Shown: positions 41,601 to 56,600, counted from the first letter of the stretch. The stretch is 64,000 nucleotides of DNA from Branchiostoma floridae (GCF_000003815.2 NC_049983.1:25787003-25851002), one strand, 5' to 3'. Program-made: numbers and translations. Notes: a model not told the origin generated them from the letters alone.

Positions 41601-44600
41601 GTATAGTGTGTTGCACTATAAATGTATTTTATGTACAGGAGGCAGCCTTCAAAGGTGCATGTCAGCTGGGTGGTGCTGGATTTGAGGAGTCATGCAGGGA
41701 TGCCACACAGCAGAGGAGACAAGCTAGGAAGGAGTGTGCTGTCAACCCCTCCCAACCCCAAGATTCATTCCCAAGAAATACATCTTCAAGAGATGCCCAC
41801 AGTTTATTAACTGCATGCATATCATTATGTAATTGTTTAACCATCAGAGCATTTTGGGACTGTCTCAAAAAATGATACACATGGGCAATCATCACTGCAG
41901 GAGAAAAAAGGCTGTATCCATACCTCAAAGTCATTTCTACATAAAGATACATTTTGTATTTGCACTATCAATCAATCAATCAAAACAGCTACACACAGTT
42001 TCCTATCTTAGGGTGAAGGCCCACAACATGGTCTGACAATGACAGACTGTGTGAACAAAGAAGTGAATGTAAGATTGTATCTTTATTTGAAACCAAATTC
42101 AACTTACTTGCAACTCATTCCAGATCAAAGCATTGTTCGCCGCGGCCGCCATGACTCAGTACCTAGGGTAGGTTGGATGGATTGAATGAAAAAAATGAAT
42201 GAAAGAATGGATGGATGATCAAATATCATTTACTCTTATACCACATAAGACCATATCGATTTGATTATATGAATGTCATTGGTCTGTCAAACCAGCAGGC
42301 CACCTGATTTCATTTGACTTACTGAAATTCTGTAACAGTACAATGTACTACACTAGTTCAACTCTACAACAAGAGGATGGGCATGGCGACATACAGGAAA
42401 CCTTTAAACAAACAGAAAGCCGGACAAAAACGTCTAAGAAAACGTCCAAATTTAACGGGCGCCAAATCTGCTGGAGCGCCGTCTGGCGAACTACCGAATA
42501 TTTGCATAAAAGGCGCGAAATTTGAAATACACGTTGTGCCCATTCACCGACTCCGATTCGAACCGGGGTTGTACAACTCAGTTCCACACGAGATTCTAAA
42601 ACGTCAAGAATTCAGTTCTGCTTCAGAAGAATGGTTGCACAGAAACTAATGTATCGCAGTCCACTTGAACTAGAGTGTTTTCCATGCGTTGACAGTCTTT
42701 AAAATGTACCATAATCGTGACCATCTACAATGGGATGGGGAGGGGGATGAAATGGCGTTCATCACATGCCGTGACCAAAAATATTGACATAAAATATAAA
42801 ACAATGACTACAAGCAATTGTTTCATTGTTAGCTTCTACACTTTGACGAAAAGAGACAGGATTCAGTCGGCGTGTTGTAAATTGAACACACCAATTGGCT
42901 ATTGTTCTTCGTTATGACAATGATTTATTATAGGGGGAGGGCGACACTGTTTATCATGAACAGTCAAAAGTTATAGATTGAAAGTTTCCTCGTGTCGGTA
43001 AAAATTTATTCTGGAACAAAATTAAGTTGTAGCATCAAACACAAAGTAGAAAGATGATTTTTCTTACCATACACTAGGTGGGCAGCCGCCACACCTATAC
43101 ACGTACTGTACGTAAGGAAAGCAATACTCGAGCGGGGCGTCCTGTCACCCAGGACGCGTTCAGGAGAATGTGACGTATCACTTGTCTTAGTGAGCTTGCG
43201 CGGACCGGTCACACCTGGATCACACCTGGCCTATAACAAATGTAAATGTGTTCAGGCCTAAAGAAAAAAAATATGGTGTTTCCGGTTGCCTGACCGGCCC
43301 CAGCAAAAACCACAAACTTGTCCGGAACTCACTACCACATGACGTTAGAGCAGCAGCTTCTCGTTCAAGACTAGTGTCTCTACTCTCCCAGCAGAAGTTT
43401 GTTTGTTTGTTTGTTTATTATTGAATCTCCATTAGTTTTGACATACAACCACTACTCTTCCTGGAGTCCTCTTCCCTAAAATACAATGAATTATAACTAC
43501 TATTTGCAAAACGTTGTCATGTTAACATTTATGACCTACTAATTTTAATACAGTACGTTACATATTTAACATCAACAACACTAGCAGCATTACATGGTGA
43601 GATGTTAACATGAATCAATAATTGCTGGGTTTCGGACGGTAAATGACACAATTAACTCAATCAATAACATTATCTAAAATCAACCAATAGCATTCTTTAG
43701 CAATATACAGGCTTTTCATTGACGTCATACTAATTACAACTTGAATCCTCCGACGACCATGTTGTTGGCGGGTAATTAAATTATGTAGTAGCATCTTCGT
43801 GTTGCTAACAGACGTATGCTGTAATCCGACATGGCGCAGATGACGTCAAATGAAAAGCCTGTATCATATCAAATGCATAAGTCAATAATACACTTAATAT
43901 CAATTAATTAATCACAGTTCGGCTCCGGCTGTTTTTTGACGTTCCTTTAGACGTTTGTGTCGGGCTTTCTATTTTGTACTGTTTTCTTTATAGTATGATT
44001 GTATCATTGCTATGTTATAGTAGAAATTGGGCATATATAGTCAGATAACATGCCAGACGAGTTGGCTGGATCGCAAACCATACTCCCCGGTCAGCAGAGT
44101 TTAATTTGCATTTTGTCACATGAGTCACATAGTATTTTGTTCAAACAGATGATTGTAGAATTCTGGAAAAAAATTGTGAAATTGGCCAGGGGAGTCAGTC
44201 CACGCTTAGGTTCATGTTTCTGCGCGGCCGGCCAACTCCTCTGGTAAGTTATTCTCCATATAATAGCCAGCGTTGTCAGTCTGGTCGAAATCACATTAAG
44301 AATTTGCCAATATTGTAATTTAAAAGATAGAAGACGAGTGTCATTTTATTGTTGACTGTTCACTATACAACAATGAGAGAAATATCCTCTTCAATTGTGT
44401 ACAGGATAAGTTTCCATGCTTTCCATATTTAAATAACACTGAAAATTTACATTCCTCATGCAATTAGACAAACCATGTATTCTAAAGTCCACCTGCAACT
44501 ACGTTTACAACTGTCTTAAGCGAGAAGAAGTTGAACCTGTACATACTAGTATACTTTAGACTTTGTAGTTTTAGTCATGTATCACACCCTACACAAATTG

Positions 44601-47600
44601 TACCTCACTGGGAGATGTGTCCTATCCACTTTGACCTGTGCTTAGCTTGTTAGAAAGCAAAAACGTACAATAAAGGTCTTCATTCATTCATTAATACACG
44701 AATGGGGGTTGTCAGGAGGGGATCATGATAAGTCTATCTCTTTCAGAAGGAGGGACTGTTCACTTCATACTGCAGAAATTCCGTCCTTCAGAAGGGACTG
44801 TTTAGGAGGGGACAGTCCATTTCTTACTCCTGGAACTGTATATGTTTAAGTGTGCCGACTTACGTATACCTACTTAAATTTAAAATTTCTTCTGACATTA
44901 ATAATAATTTATTTGCAAATCCATGCCCGTAGGCTAATTGCAATGATACAGACAGTGAAAAGTAACAAGTGTCTATTCTAAATACACACACGTCAGCTAT
45001 CTATGTACATGCTTCTACTTTCTTTACTGGGTGGTTTGACTTCTTCTTTGGAGGCAGTGGCTGATGAAAAGTCCCACTTCTTTAATGATTAGTGGGTTCT
45101 GTGATTTTAACAGAAATATAGTTTTTTTGAGGTCTATTAACTAGTGAAAAGTTGGAAATATTGTTTTGATTGTGTCAAAAAGGTTGTTTCTTTCGTCCTC
45201 ATAATGGGGGCAGTTACATATAAAATGTATTTCATCTTCCACTGCATCCGTCTCACAGTATTTACACAATCTATCTTGAACTGGCACTTTTTTATAACGA
45301 CCCTTTTCTATCTCTAGTGAGTGAGCACTGATTCTTATCTTACATACATTGGATCTCTTGTCAGTGTCGTTCTGGTATAGATAGGTTTCCATGGCATATT
45401 CGGTTTTGATATGTTTGTAAAATCTTAGTTTGCCGTTATCTTTAGACAATTGCTGGAAAAAGGTTTGGACATACAAGTCTGACAGTCTTTTCCTTAACAA
45501 TGATGACAATGATGACAATGATGTTTATTGCATGTTCATGCCCCAATGGGGCTAAATGCATTAAGTTTGATATAAAGTTAATGACAACAAATAAACAATG
45601 ATGTATCCTAAAAATAACTATTTTCTACAAGCTTCGTCCCTCCTCTTAAAACAAGAGTAAACGAACTTACACAGTTCTTCCAATATGTAATAGTTAGTTG
45701 ATGACATCAGATATTTAAACATGTCTACCTTTGTTATGTTTGTATATTTCTCTTTAACACGTTTAACATTAACAAGGCTATTACGCATATCATTGTACAG
45801 AGAACACTCTAGTACAAAGTGCATTTCATTTTCTATACATCTGACATTCTTATTACAAAACATGCATATTCTATCGTCAGGAGGAGTTCGGGTGTATCTG
45901 CCAGCTTCAATTTGCAGTGGGTGATCGCTGATCCTTAATTTAGTCATGGCTCGGCGATAACTAAAATTTGTTATCTCTAGGTACTTTTCTCTTTCATAAG
46001 TAAGCTTGAATTTTCTGTAGGTTCTTAACTTATTACCTTGGTTTTCCTTCATGCCAGGAGAATTCATTTCGGAGTAAAAATTTTGAACAAAGTTGTCTTT
46101 CAGTCTTTGGTTTACTTCGGACTGAGCGAAAGATGTGTTGCGATCACTGTTAATCAAAAGATAGGCAAAACCAGACTCCTCCAGGATTTTACTAACATTG
46201 GAAAACCAGCATGGTATGTTGCGACTGTGTAAGTCCTGCTGTACAAGAAAAGCTTCAAATTGTAGACTATTTCTTGGCACTTCTTTAACTAATCTTTTGT
46301 AGTATGAATACAATCTAGTATATACTTCGATCCACAGAGGAAACCTGCCTAGTTCTGCCCTTGTTGCAAGATTACTTGAGTTTTTTCTTACGCCTAATAA
46401 CGACTTGCAAAACTTCAGATGAACTTGTTCTATGGGTGACTTATCATTTAATCCGATTTTGCCCCATACCTCTGCACCATAAGTCAATATTGGGACAACG
46501 CAGGCATCAAATAATTTACAATATACTGAAATTGAAGGATTGGTTTCTCCTAGTGTTGTTTTAATACTGAACAGAGCTCTTAGCGCCTTCTTTTGTAGTG
46601 TTTTTAATGCTGTTGTGAAGTTGCAACCTGTTGTAAGCACCACTCCTAAATAGCAATATGAAGAAACTATCTCTATGTCTTCGTTGAGTATATGAAATTT
46701 GAGATTTGAGAACATATGACCCTTTTTGTTAAATACGATTATTTTTGTCTTATTTATGTTAACTGATAATTTCCATTTGTTGCAATAGAGACCTAGTTTA
46801 TCAATTGCATTTTGAAGACCATTTTGGCTAGTTGATAGTAGGACAAGGTCGTCGGCATAAAATAAACTTGATACTTCAGATGTATTTAGCAAGGGCGCAT
46901 CAAAATCTCCTGTATTCAGTTCGTCTGCTAAGTCACTGATATATAGGTTAAATAGTGAGGGACTTAGAACACAACCTTGCCGCACTCCTATTTTGACAGG
47001 GAAATTTTCACTTAAACCTATATTTGTTTTCACACTCGCTGCGGATTGACTATATAAACTTTTTAGCATATCAAAAAATCTACCGGAAATGCCTTTTGAT
47101 ATGAGTTTGAATAATAGGCCCTCGTGCCAAATTGAATCAAATGCCTTGGATAGATCCACAAAGCAAGCAAATAGTTGATTTCTTGACTGTGTATATTTGG
47201 AAATCAACGTTTTCAGAACAAATATGTTATCTGACGTTCTGTAATTCTTCCGGAACCCTGCTTGATTAGGTTTAAGAATTTTGTTTTCCTCGAGAAAAGA
47301 GGAGAGCCTTTTGTTTAGTACAGAGGTAAACAGTTTCCCGAGACAGCTAGAAATGGAAATCCCGCGGTAGTTGTTAGTGTCGTCTTTTCTCCCTGATTTG
47401 AATATGGGCACTATGTAGCTTTTTGACCAGGTTTGGGGGAATTTTCCACTAAAAAAGATGCGATTGAATAATGCAACAAGAGGCTTTAAAAGTAAGCTGT
47501 GTCCCGCTTTCAGCATTTCGTTAATTATCATGTCTTCGCCGCTCGCCTTTTTGTTTTTGAGAGCCGTTATTGCACTACTTATTTCAGCCTCCGTGATTTG

Positions 47601-50600
47601 GCAATCAAGAGGCCCTTGCTCTGTGTTGAGTTCCTCCAGTGCCTTTAGATTGTCTTTAATTTTCATTTCAAATTCAGTGTCAAAATTTTGCCTCTCAAGC
47701 CTACGTTTTTCATGTAATGCTTTGAAGTGAGTTACCCATGAATCAGGCGGAATTTCTTCTAACCTTTGTAACACTTAATTGTCACCATACATGTAGCTTG
47801 TTCAGAACGCAAGATATCAAAAAATGAAGTTCCGCTGCAATACCAAAAAAAGCCACTAGGAGGCCCAAAGTCTTATAATTTAGAATACAGATAGCTTGGA
47901 AATTAGTATACAGATAGCTTGCCTATTCCTTATAAACGTACATGTATGCATCATACCAATTCGCCCCCTTCTGTCAGTAATGACCATTGTATGATGGGTA
48001 TATGCAGGTCCTGTAAAAGCCCCCATCCCCTGTCCCCCCCCAGGTGACCCCACTTGCCCCCAGCCCATCAGTGTCCCATGCCTGCAGCAGGCCCATGTGG
48101 TTCCAATAACCCAGGAACTGGAGCGGCTAGCCGGCAGGGGCTCCTCCACACACTCATGATCTACACAGACAGAACTCTGCTCCTTCCAGGCAAGGCAAAC
48201 ACACTGCAAACTTTACAGGCAGGCAGAAAGAGTGAGAGAGAGACTTGTCCAACATCTGGCTGCAAGATGTTCCTGGCAGGTAGGCAAGAATTACTTTGCA
48301 CAGACTACAGGGCTCGGTAAACATTTATTCTGCTGGCACAATTGTGTACACATGCCGGCAGCCCTGCTCTTCAAGCAGTCTCCAGAACGTGTCCAGGTTC
48401 GGTAAGTGTGTGTTAACAATGCCTCGTTCATCCTTTGCCATACGTGAAGGTTTCCAGCAGCAACTTTGACACCACGGAAAGTCTTTCTTCGAGTTTGCAA
48501 CTTTGCTGTCTTCTTCGGTTTCAAGAAGTACGACTGGGTCAGGGTCAGCAGTGTCTTAGGAGAAGGAGACATTTCTTCCAACCACAGCACTTTCTTTTTC
48601 CTCTAGCTACTCAAGTCTGGCCTGTCATTCAAGACAGAGGTAAGGAAGGCACTTGTCTTTGGGTTGTCTCAAGTCTGGAGATTTAACTTAAAGAGGATGG
48701 AGTTAGTTAACACAGTGACCCGCTCTCCTATCATCGGGTCAGACAGAGTATCAGCGCTCCATCAGAGGCCGTAAAACTTATCCCTGACTTCCTGAAACAT
48801 TTCTGTAGCTCTGAGGGTCCTAGTTATCCTGCAAAGTCCAGTACTGCTCTCCGCTAAACCTGTTGTTACTACCTGGGCAGCATTTGACATCCGAGGTTCG
48901 CTGAAGTGAGGACTTCTTCGCTCTCAGGCACCCCATAACTGGCTCCTCAGTCAAAACAACTACCTGACCCGGCATCGTTAGCTGCAGGTTTTATCTTCAA
49001 TCTCACAGAACTATGCAAACTTTTCTCCTGCGCTGGGTTACTGCTCACTGCGCTCGCCGCATGTGGTTCTTATTTTTGACTTGCCGTTCGTCACCTTTGC
49101 AGTAGTGCACGGATCAAAGATTTCTGGTGGAGACCTCAACAAACCCTACCTGCAACTTTGCCCCATTCCCAGCTATTTGTGGAGCCTCCAATTACTACAA
49201 TTTGCAAGGTGGGAAGCATGAAAACTTGCCAGGTTCATTTTAAGCCAACCTGCAATGTTTTCTGTCTAACTTTATTTCTAAGACCTTATATTCTAACGTC
49301 TTGCTATAAATCTTTGGATTTTTTTTGCCATTTGATTCTTCCATCAATTAATTTGTTGACAAAAGCCATGATATTTACACCTTTTGCTTATAACTCTATA
49401 AAACTCAAACTTCCTTACTTAATAGGATTTCCCAAGCATACATGTAGGTTAACAAAATTGATTATGCTGTTATATCAACTTTTGACCACTTCAGAGTTCA
49501 GTTGTATCTATTCACCATGGCTCTTTCCAGTCATAATATACACATATGTTCATTTGCTGGTTCTTGGATTGACATACAAAGAAACTGTTGATAGTTGATC
49601 ATGATGCTACTACTTCTTCTCTATTGAATACAATGCATATATTACAGGCATATGCAAGCTAGTGAATGCATGCAAATATACTAATACGTTTTCCTCCAAG
49701 TTTTCTGTTTTCACAACGCCATCTTGTTCGAAAAATTCCACCTAACAAAATGTCATGAGAACCAAGGGAACAAATTGGTGTGGCCTAAAGCAAGGGCCAT
49801 TATCTAAGAGCAAAGAACCAAAATTGGACCTGCTCAAAGTTTGGTTCAGAGCCTCTCCAGGCTGCCAGGAGGGATGTTTCAGCTCAGTGACAGCGATCAG
49901 CCCTTGATGACCATCTGTTTATAAACAAGTTCAAGGCTAATTGCCTGCAGTCAGTGATCTTGGCACCATTGTGTACAGCCAAACGCACGACCTTGTCGTC
50001 TCTGAAAGGCACACCATTGTCAGGGGAAAACACACCACGCACCCCGCCACAAATGGATCCAACCTAAACTTGAGAGTTTCCATGGAAATAAATGTCATGT
50101 TTAGAAGTCTAACTTTACTTGCCATGTCCCAGAAGACTACTTGTCAATTGTTCCATATCCCTGGATTTGCACAGGGAAAATCTACTGATGCTTTGGAGTT
50201 TCTGAGGAAAGAAAATGCCAGTACAAATGTCATGTTTAAAGGTGCAAAGTCCAGATGCACACTTGCCTATTGTTCCCTGCTTCTGTATAGGGAGAATGTT
50301 TTCAACCAGAACTTGGGACTTTCTAAGTCAAGAAATGCCAGCACAAGAAAGGTCAAGTCTACCAGTGCAAAGTCTAGGAGGCAGATCCCTCCATTGTTCG
50401 CTGCCACCTGGAAATGTCTAGCCCCCCTGGAAATAGCCTGGCATTCAGGCTAAGTCTGTGTAGGCCCCAGAAATAGCCTGGCATCCAGGCTATGTCTGTG
50501 TAGGCCCTGGAAATAGCCTGGTATTCAGGCTAAGTCTCTGAAGACTGTTGACTCCAGGTAGCAACTGAGGAGAGTACAGAGGAGACTCAAGAGCCTTGCA

Positions 50601-53600
50601 AGCTATGATACATCTAATACCAGAGGCTAGACTCCCAGCCCAACTGTGTAGGCCTTAGAAACAGCCTGGCCTCCAGGCTACATTGTGTGGGTCCCAGAAG
50701 ACTGCTTGGTGCTGCCTCAGAGCCCAACTGACCTGAAACCCAGTGTAGGCCCTGGAAGCAGCCAGCTGCCTGGCATCCAGACTACAAATGTAAGCTAGTG
50801 TAGGCCCTGGAAACAGCCTGGAATCCAGTCTACATTATATGGGTCTCTGAAGACTACTTGGTACGTGCTGATGACTCCCAACCCAACTGACCTGGCTGAA
50901 ACCCTGTGTAGGCCCAGTAAACAGCCTGGCATCCAGGCTAGGTCTGAAAAGGCCCTGGAAACAGCCTGGCATCCAGGCTATGTCTGAAAAGGCCCTGGAG
51001 CAGCCTATTGTGTGGTTCCCTGAAGACTGCTTGGTGCTGCCTCCCAGCCAGGCTGATGACCTGAAACCCTAACCAGCCTGTACCAGCCCACTACAAGACA
51101 GACTGCCGGCCCAGCGGGGCTCACATGGGACCTATTTAGGAGGCATCCCTCCAGACAGGGCTGGGAATCAGGGCCTGATTAGTCAGGGAAGGGAGGGAGG
51201 TTTCCCCTGCCAGCATCAATCCTCATCACCAGCTCATCCGCAGATCCAGAACTGGGGCAGTCAGCTGATTCATCGAAGCTGCACTTGAACTTTTTTTCCT
51301 ATGCAAATTGAAACCAATCTTCAGCTTTATCAGCTGACCTTAAAGGTGCTGATATGAGTCACTGAAGTGGTTGTTGATGCTGGTCTTAAACTTTTGTCGG
51401 TCCCCTATAGTCACTAGTATGTGCTGTGGCAGGGAGTTCCAGACTTTTGTTGTGGCCGGGAGGAAGGTACGACGCTGCAGCTTTACTCCAGAGTACTTAC
51501 TTGACTGGCTTTGGTGAAGCTGCAATACTTCTTACTGTACATAAAGTTTAGTTGGCAGGAAAGTCATCAGTAGGTACAGGGGACTCCCGCTCCGAGCGGA
51601 CGTGACTGAGACCAGGTTTACCACTGGGAGCAACGGATGCTTGCTAAAGACCAGTTCTCAGGGAAAGCCCAAGGACTAAAGCCAACTGAGAGCCAGGAAT
51701 ATCTCAAGGTACTGAAATTGCAAAGACCCATGGCTAAGGACTTTTTCCACCTTCTTCCAGAGACAAGTGAATTTCAAGGAGCACCACAGGAAGGGATGGA
51801 TGCCCAAGGAAATGGCAGATTCAACCACACAACAGCCCAAAGACTCTGCAAGAGAATAAGCAACCATCATACAAGGTAGGAGAACAGGAAAAGGTCTGGC
51901 ATTGCATGTGTGCAGAGGCAGTACCTTGACTATCTGGTCTATTTATCAGGAGTACCAAATCCACAGGCAACAAGTTGTTCAGTATCAACTAGAAATTCAG
52001 TCAACCTTTTGACTAATATAATATCTATATAAATCTTAATAACAAGCAATCTATCTTTTGCACATCTCATGCACAGCTATTGTGTCCTCTTGCATTTCTG
52101 GTACTAAAATCATCCTGTTGAATGCACTTGACACAAAGCCTACTTACACCATACTTAAGATATTGGATCAAAGAAAGGTCTTTGTCAATGTTTAGCCAAT
52201 AGCACCTCACCTTTGCACTCAGACCTTATAGCTAGTTAGTGGCTGGTTTGACAACTACTGTATAGGTGCCTTTTCTATTGTCACTTTGATATGCTAAAAA
52301 TTTCAGCCACGTATCAAGATTATTTCCTCACTCGAAAAGGAAAACATTAGGAACAGGAAAACACCTCGACTGGGTGCACAGTTGGCAAGCACCACAGTAA
52401 TGTCAGAAAGTTTTTTGGCACCAATTCATCTGACCAGCTGAACTCTAACTAAAGCTGCCACACAACAACAGTGCACAGTAATAGTATATGTTTATGTAGA
52501 CATGTAGGACTTTAAACTGAACAATTAAATGGTTCTTCTCTACTGGTGTTCAGTAGGGCTGAACCAAGTTAACTGGTTGGTTCTCAGATGTTAAATTCCG
52601 TCTAAAATCTTATGAACATGAAGCCAGAGACTGAGTCACAGGAAAACTGGAGCCTTGGTACATAGTACTTTTGAACACATAGTTACAGAGAGTGCATACA
52701 TGCAGTCAAAATTTTAAGTTTCCTCGAAACCCTCTGTTTTCACCTGTCCTTTGTTGAACTTTCACTTTGATTTTCCTTGAACCAAGAAAATAAATAGGAG
52801 CCTAGGTTTCAAATTCTAGCTGGAACTCTGCTTAAGTAGAAACTTTCCAGAAGACTGTTCATTAGTGCTCCATGTAGCTGGGTGTAGCAGGGATAGGCTT
52901 GGCAAGTGTCCCCAAGACACCTGTTTGTCAGGACCTCTCTCTCAGTAAAACTGTGTGATTCATGGGATGAAATACCCCATATGGTCAATACAAACTTCTG
53001 TACAAGAAGTCTGGAAACTCTGTTCTAAATCCAAAGTGTACAATGTGGGGTAAAATGTTAACTATGCCAAAAAATACCATTTTGAAGTCCCACATTTCCT
53101 TCTTCTTACATTTGTATATCAAAGTTCAGAAATACAAGTTAAGTTTACCATGTCATGGAAGAGAACATCGGTACATAAAATTCTATCTCTATTGGCAATG
53201 CTCTTTCCCCGACTTTTTCCTTGCATCAGCTGAGAAATGACCATGACCTTGATCACCACATGTGGCAGCAGTGTGTTTTTCCATTCTTCTTATCATCTAC
53301 AGTTGTTCTAACACACTGGCTCCTTTTTCACATCCATTTCTAACTAGGTCATTATCCGGTTAAGCTTATGATGCCTCGCACCAAACACAGTTGGGACCAA
53401 GTCTGGATACTAGGCTAATTCATTCATTTCCCTTTTAAGTATCATTTACTTGGATGAAGGCATTCTTTCCAGCAGAAGAAGTCTTAATGACGGAACTTTT
53501 AAGGGAGGGAGAACTATTTCCTTTGTAACAAGACTCTAATTCCGTTAAGGCACGCACTCCCAGAACTCTTAAAGTTGTCTTAAAATACCTTAAATCAATC

Positions 53601-56600
53601 ACAAAAGCTGCCTGCTTAAGAGTTGATCTGGTTTCACTCAGGAAGTTCTACCCATTTCCTTCCTGAGGTTTTGTGCTGAGAAGTACCAAATGCATCTTCA
53701 AGTTGTGAAAACACAATCTTCTGTAGACAGAAAACTTCTTTAAGACTGTACTAGGAAAACTGCCAGAGGGGACAAGAAGTAAAGGTTGTTGTGTTCCGAT
53801 CTAACTTCTCTTCCTTCTTATCTGCCTTCAATACTCCGCAGAGGTACAGGTTGGACATTATACTCCTGAACAACTCTGGGTTCGAAATGCGCTTTGACAC
53901 AAAAATCCAGCCACTAGGTCATTAAGTCCTGTAGGATGCATCGGGAAACACTTGAATGTACTGTTAAGCATTGTCAGCCTTTCTGAATCTATAGCAATAA
54001 CATAACTTACACTTATAAAATTTACAATTAGGCATTGCCAAGATCCCCCCATTATATATTTATGACCCTGCCAAATCAGAACCAATTTTCCCATACGGAT
54101 TCCAAGAACACCCAACCAAACACCAATGCCGCCCTTTTCTCAGGGTCTTCACCACTTGTGAGATATCTGCTCAGACAACCTGCCGTCTTTCTTAGACACT
54201 AAACCACCCTCTCAGCTTGAGTTCTTCCACTCAATGACTCAAGTGCTTCCCAGGCGGAGATTCCCCTGTCTGTATTGGCAGAACGTCAAGCTCCCCTGGC
54301 TGTAAAGGTTTCCAAAAGGGCAGCAAATGGTCCATGATGGAGCTTCATTAGCGTAGTTTGTAACTGGAGTCTTGAACCCTGTAAGCCAGGGGGAAGGGGA
54401 GATGTTCTAAGGCGTCTTAGAAAGGATAGAAGATGTGTTCCGGCTTGGGGGTGGTGGTTCGGAGGATTCTTCTTTATTTGACGGTGACTTCTACTTTTCT
54501 TATTTGAAGGTAAGTACATCTGTGACGCAACTTACAAATTCAAGGCTTTGGGTCATTGGAAGCTTATTGGTTTAGCTCGGAGTCCAGCCTTGTTCGTTTT
54601 GGTCTGCTCTAGAAGGTCGCTACTTGATGGTGAGTAGCGACCTTCGGGAGCGGACCAAAGCGAACAAGGCTGGATTCCAGGCTATATAAAGTATATTGGT
54701 TTGCGCTTTACTTTGTGAAAGGAAATAGTGTGTAAATTCTTAATGGTGATCACTTCCTTTAAGACTTTCCCTAGGTAGGAAAATGGCTGTGTAAGAAGCC
54801 TGCTCAAGGACATGATTAGCATCGTTCTTTTACCATTTTAACTTTTGGTACAGGTGACAATGTTAACTGGGAACTCAGAATCTATGGCAAATGGTTATGT
54901 CATCCATTTTCTTTGTATACAATGTATATGGTGATAATACACAGCACATTAATTGCACATCATGACAGAAATAACATCAACACAGATGAACTTCTAACCA
55001 ACTCAAAAAGGCACACTTTTGGATGGTATGTGATATCTAACAATAGACCCTGGGGCAAGTTGTAACATTGGGTTTACATTTGAAATTTGCAAACAAATGT
55101 CTTCCTAAACCCGAAGTGACTAGTGTTATGCCAGGTTAGGGCATCTTTCCTGTAAGAGATTCCCTCAGACTATGAGAAAGTCTGTCTTTAATCTTAAGAA
55201 ACCATCCGTCTTGGTGCTGCACAGACAAGACGTCTTAAAGTTCTGCCCCTTCACCTTGTTTCTGGAAAGGGGCACTAAAGACTTAACAGTCTTGGCAGAC
55301 GCCCAGGTCTGTTCCTCATGAACTTGAAGATGCCAAGTCAAAGTGAATGACTGGTGATCTTGAAACAGTTTAGTCCAAATGAACTCAATTAAGAAGAAGA
55401 AGTTTATTTTGCAAGTTAATGAACTGTTGAGCTACTCGTCCCCGGTACCTTATATCTTTATAGGGGTTCATTATACAGGTGAAATTCTCCTAGCTCTTTT
55501 TAACAAGTATGGTGAACAGTACTTATGGAGCCCAGCTTATAAAAGGCTGTGGATGGGGAATATGGGACACAGCTTATAGAAAGATGTGGATAAGGGGATA
55601 TAGGGCACAGCTTACAGATGGCTGTGGATGGGGTGATACAGGACACATCTTTAATAGAGAAGGCTGTGTGGATGGGGGGATACTGGGGACAGCTTACAGA
55701 AGGCTGTGGATGGGGGAGTACAGGATACAGGCTTCTTACGAATCATGTACATGTAGGTGCAAGGTCTTAGCATACATGTACATGTAGCTCTTTCCGTACC
55801 TTTTCTATTTAGTTCAGGTTTACAGTTGACACAACAACTATTTGTGTACTGTGCTTATAACGATGTGTTCCTGTTGTGCCTAATTTGTTTCCTCCTTAAT
55901 GAACAACAAACAGGACACATACACTTGAGCACCACCCTGCTGTGTGTGCCACAAACACAGGAGATGTCTGCACTACAAACTCATCATCTCCCCATTCCAT
56001 TCCCAGTCTTTCTTTCACATGCCTGTATTCCTGAATTCTGTTAGGCTGTCCTGCTGCCATTTCAGCACAAAATAGTGAATGTCTCACATCCAACAATTTT
56101 TGTAATTCAATTCATAATGTTCTTGTTTTAACAAGACACCTGTATGTGCATATTTACTGGTCAGACAACAAGCTACACAAAGGCACACACACACACACAC
56201 ACACATACATACAGACACACACACACACACACATATACATACAGACACACACACACACACACATACATACAGACACACACACACACACATACATACATAC
56301 AGACACACACACACACACACACATACATACAGACAGACACACACACATTCAAAGACACACAGACACACACAAGACAGACAGACAAGCTAAAACAATTGAA
56401 GTAGTTCACTCCCCACTTGGAGCAACCTACTGTAAATCAAATCATTGCTATTTTGTTCCAAAAGAAACCAAAACCACCCAGTCTCCTTGGCAGCCCCAAC
56501 AACCCAGGGAGACCCTACAGTATCTTGGCAGATCTAGATGTGCAGATAACATCAGTAAACATGTAGCTAATCCCCCTGGAGTGCACTGCCTGCTATGCCC

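Larger units (their letters stand above)
39714..44326. other. Repeat-poor intronic DNA with gene-candidate exons
   Basis: Contains the two upstream exons of the Pro/Asn/Gln gene, a MITE (41093-41270) and a LINE end (43303-43425). The + strand frame 42377-42649 has basic composition but no domain. Nothing else is recognised. Confidence 0.5.

Noticed and set aside
42377-42649. 90-codon basic ORF on the + strand
   Set aside because: Lys/Arg-rich N-terminus but no recognisable family, no supporting neighbours; may be chance, so not listed as a gene.
49941-50453. 170-codon + strand ORF
   Set aside because: It runs through degenerate repeated DNA (two imperfect copies of an aatgtcatgttta-type block) and enters the palindrome array; no domain, no splice structure.
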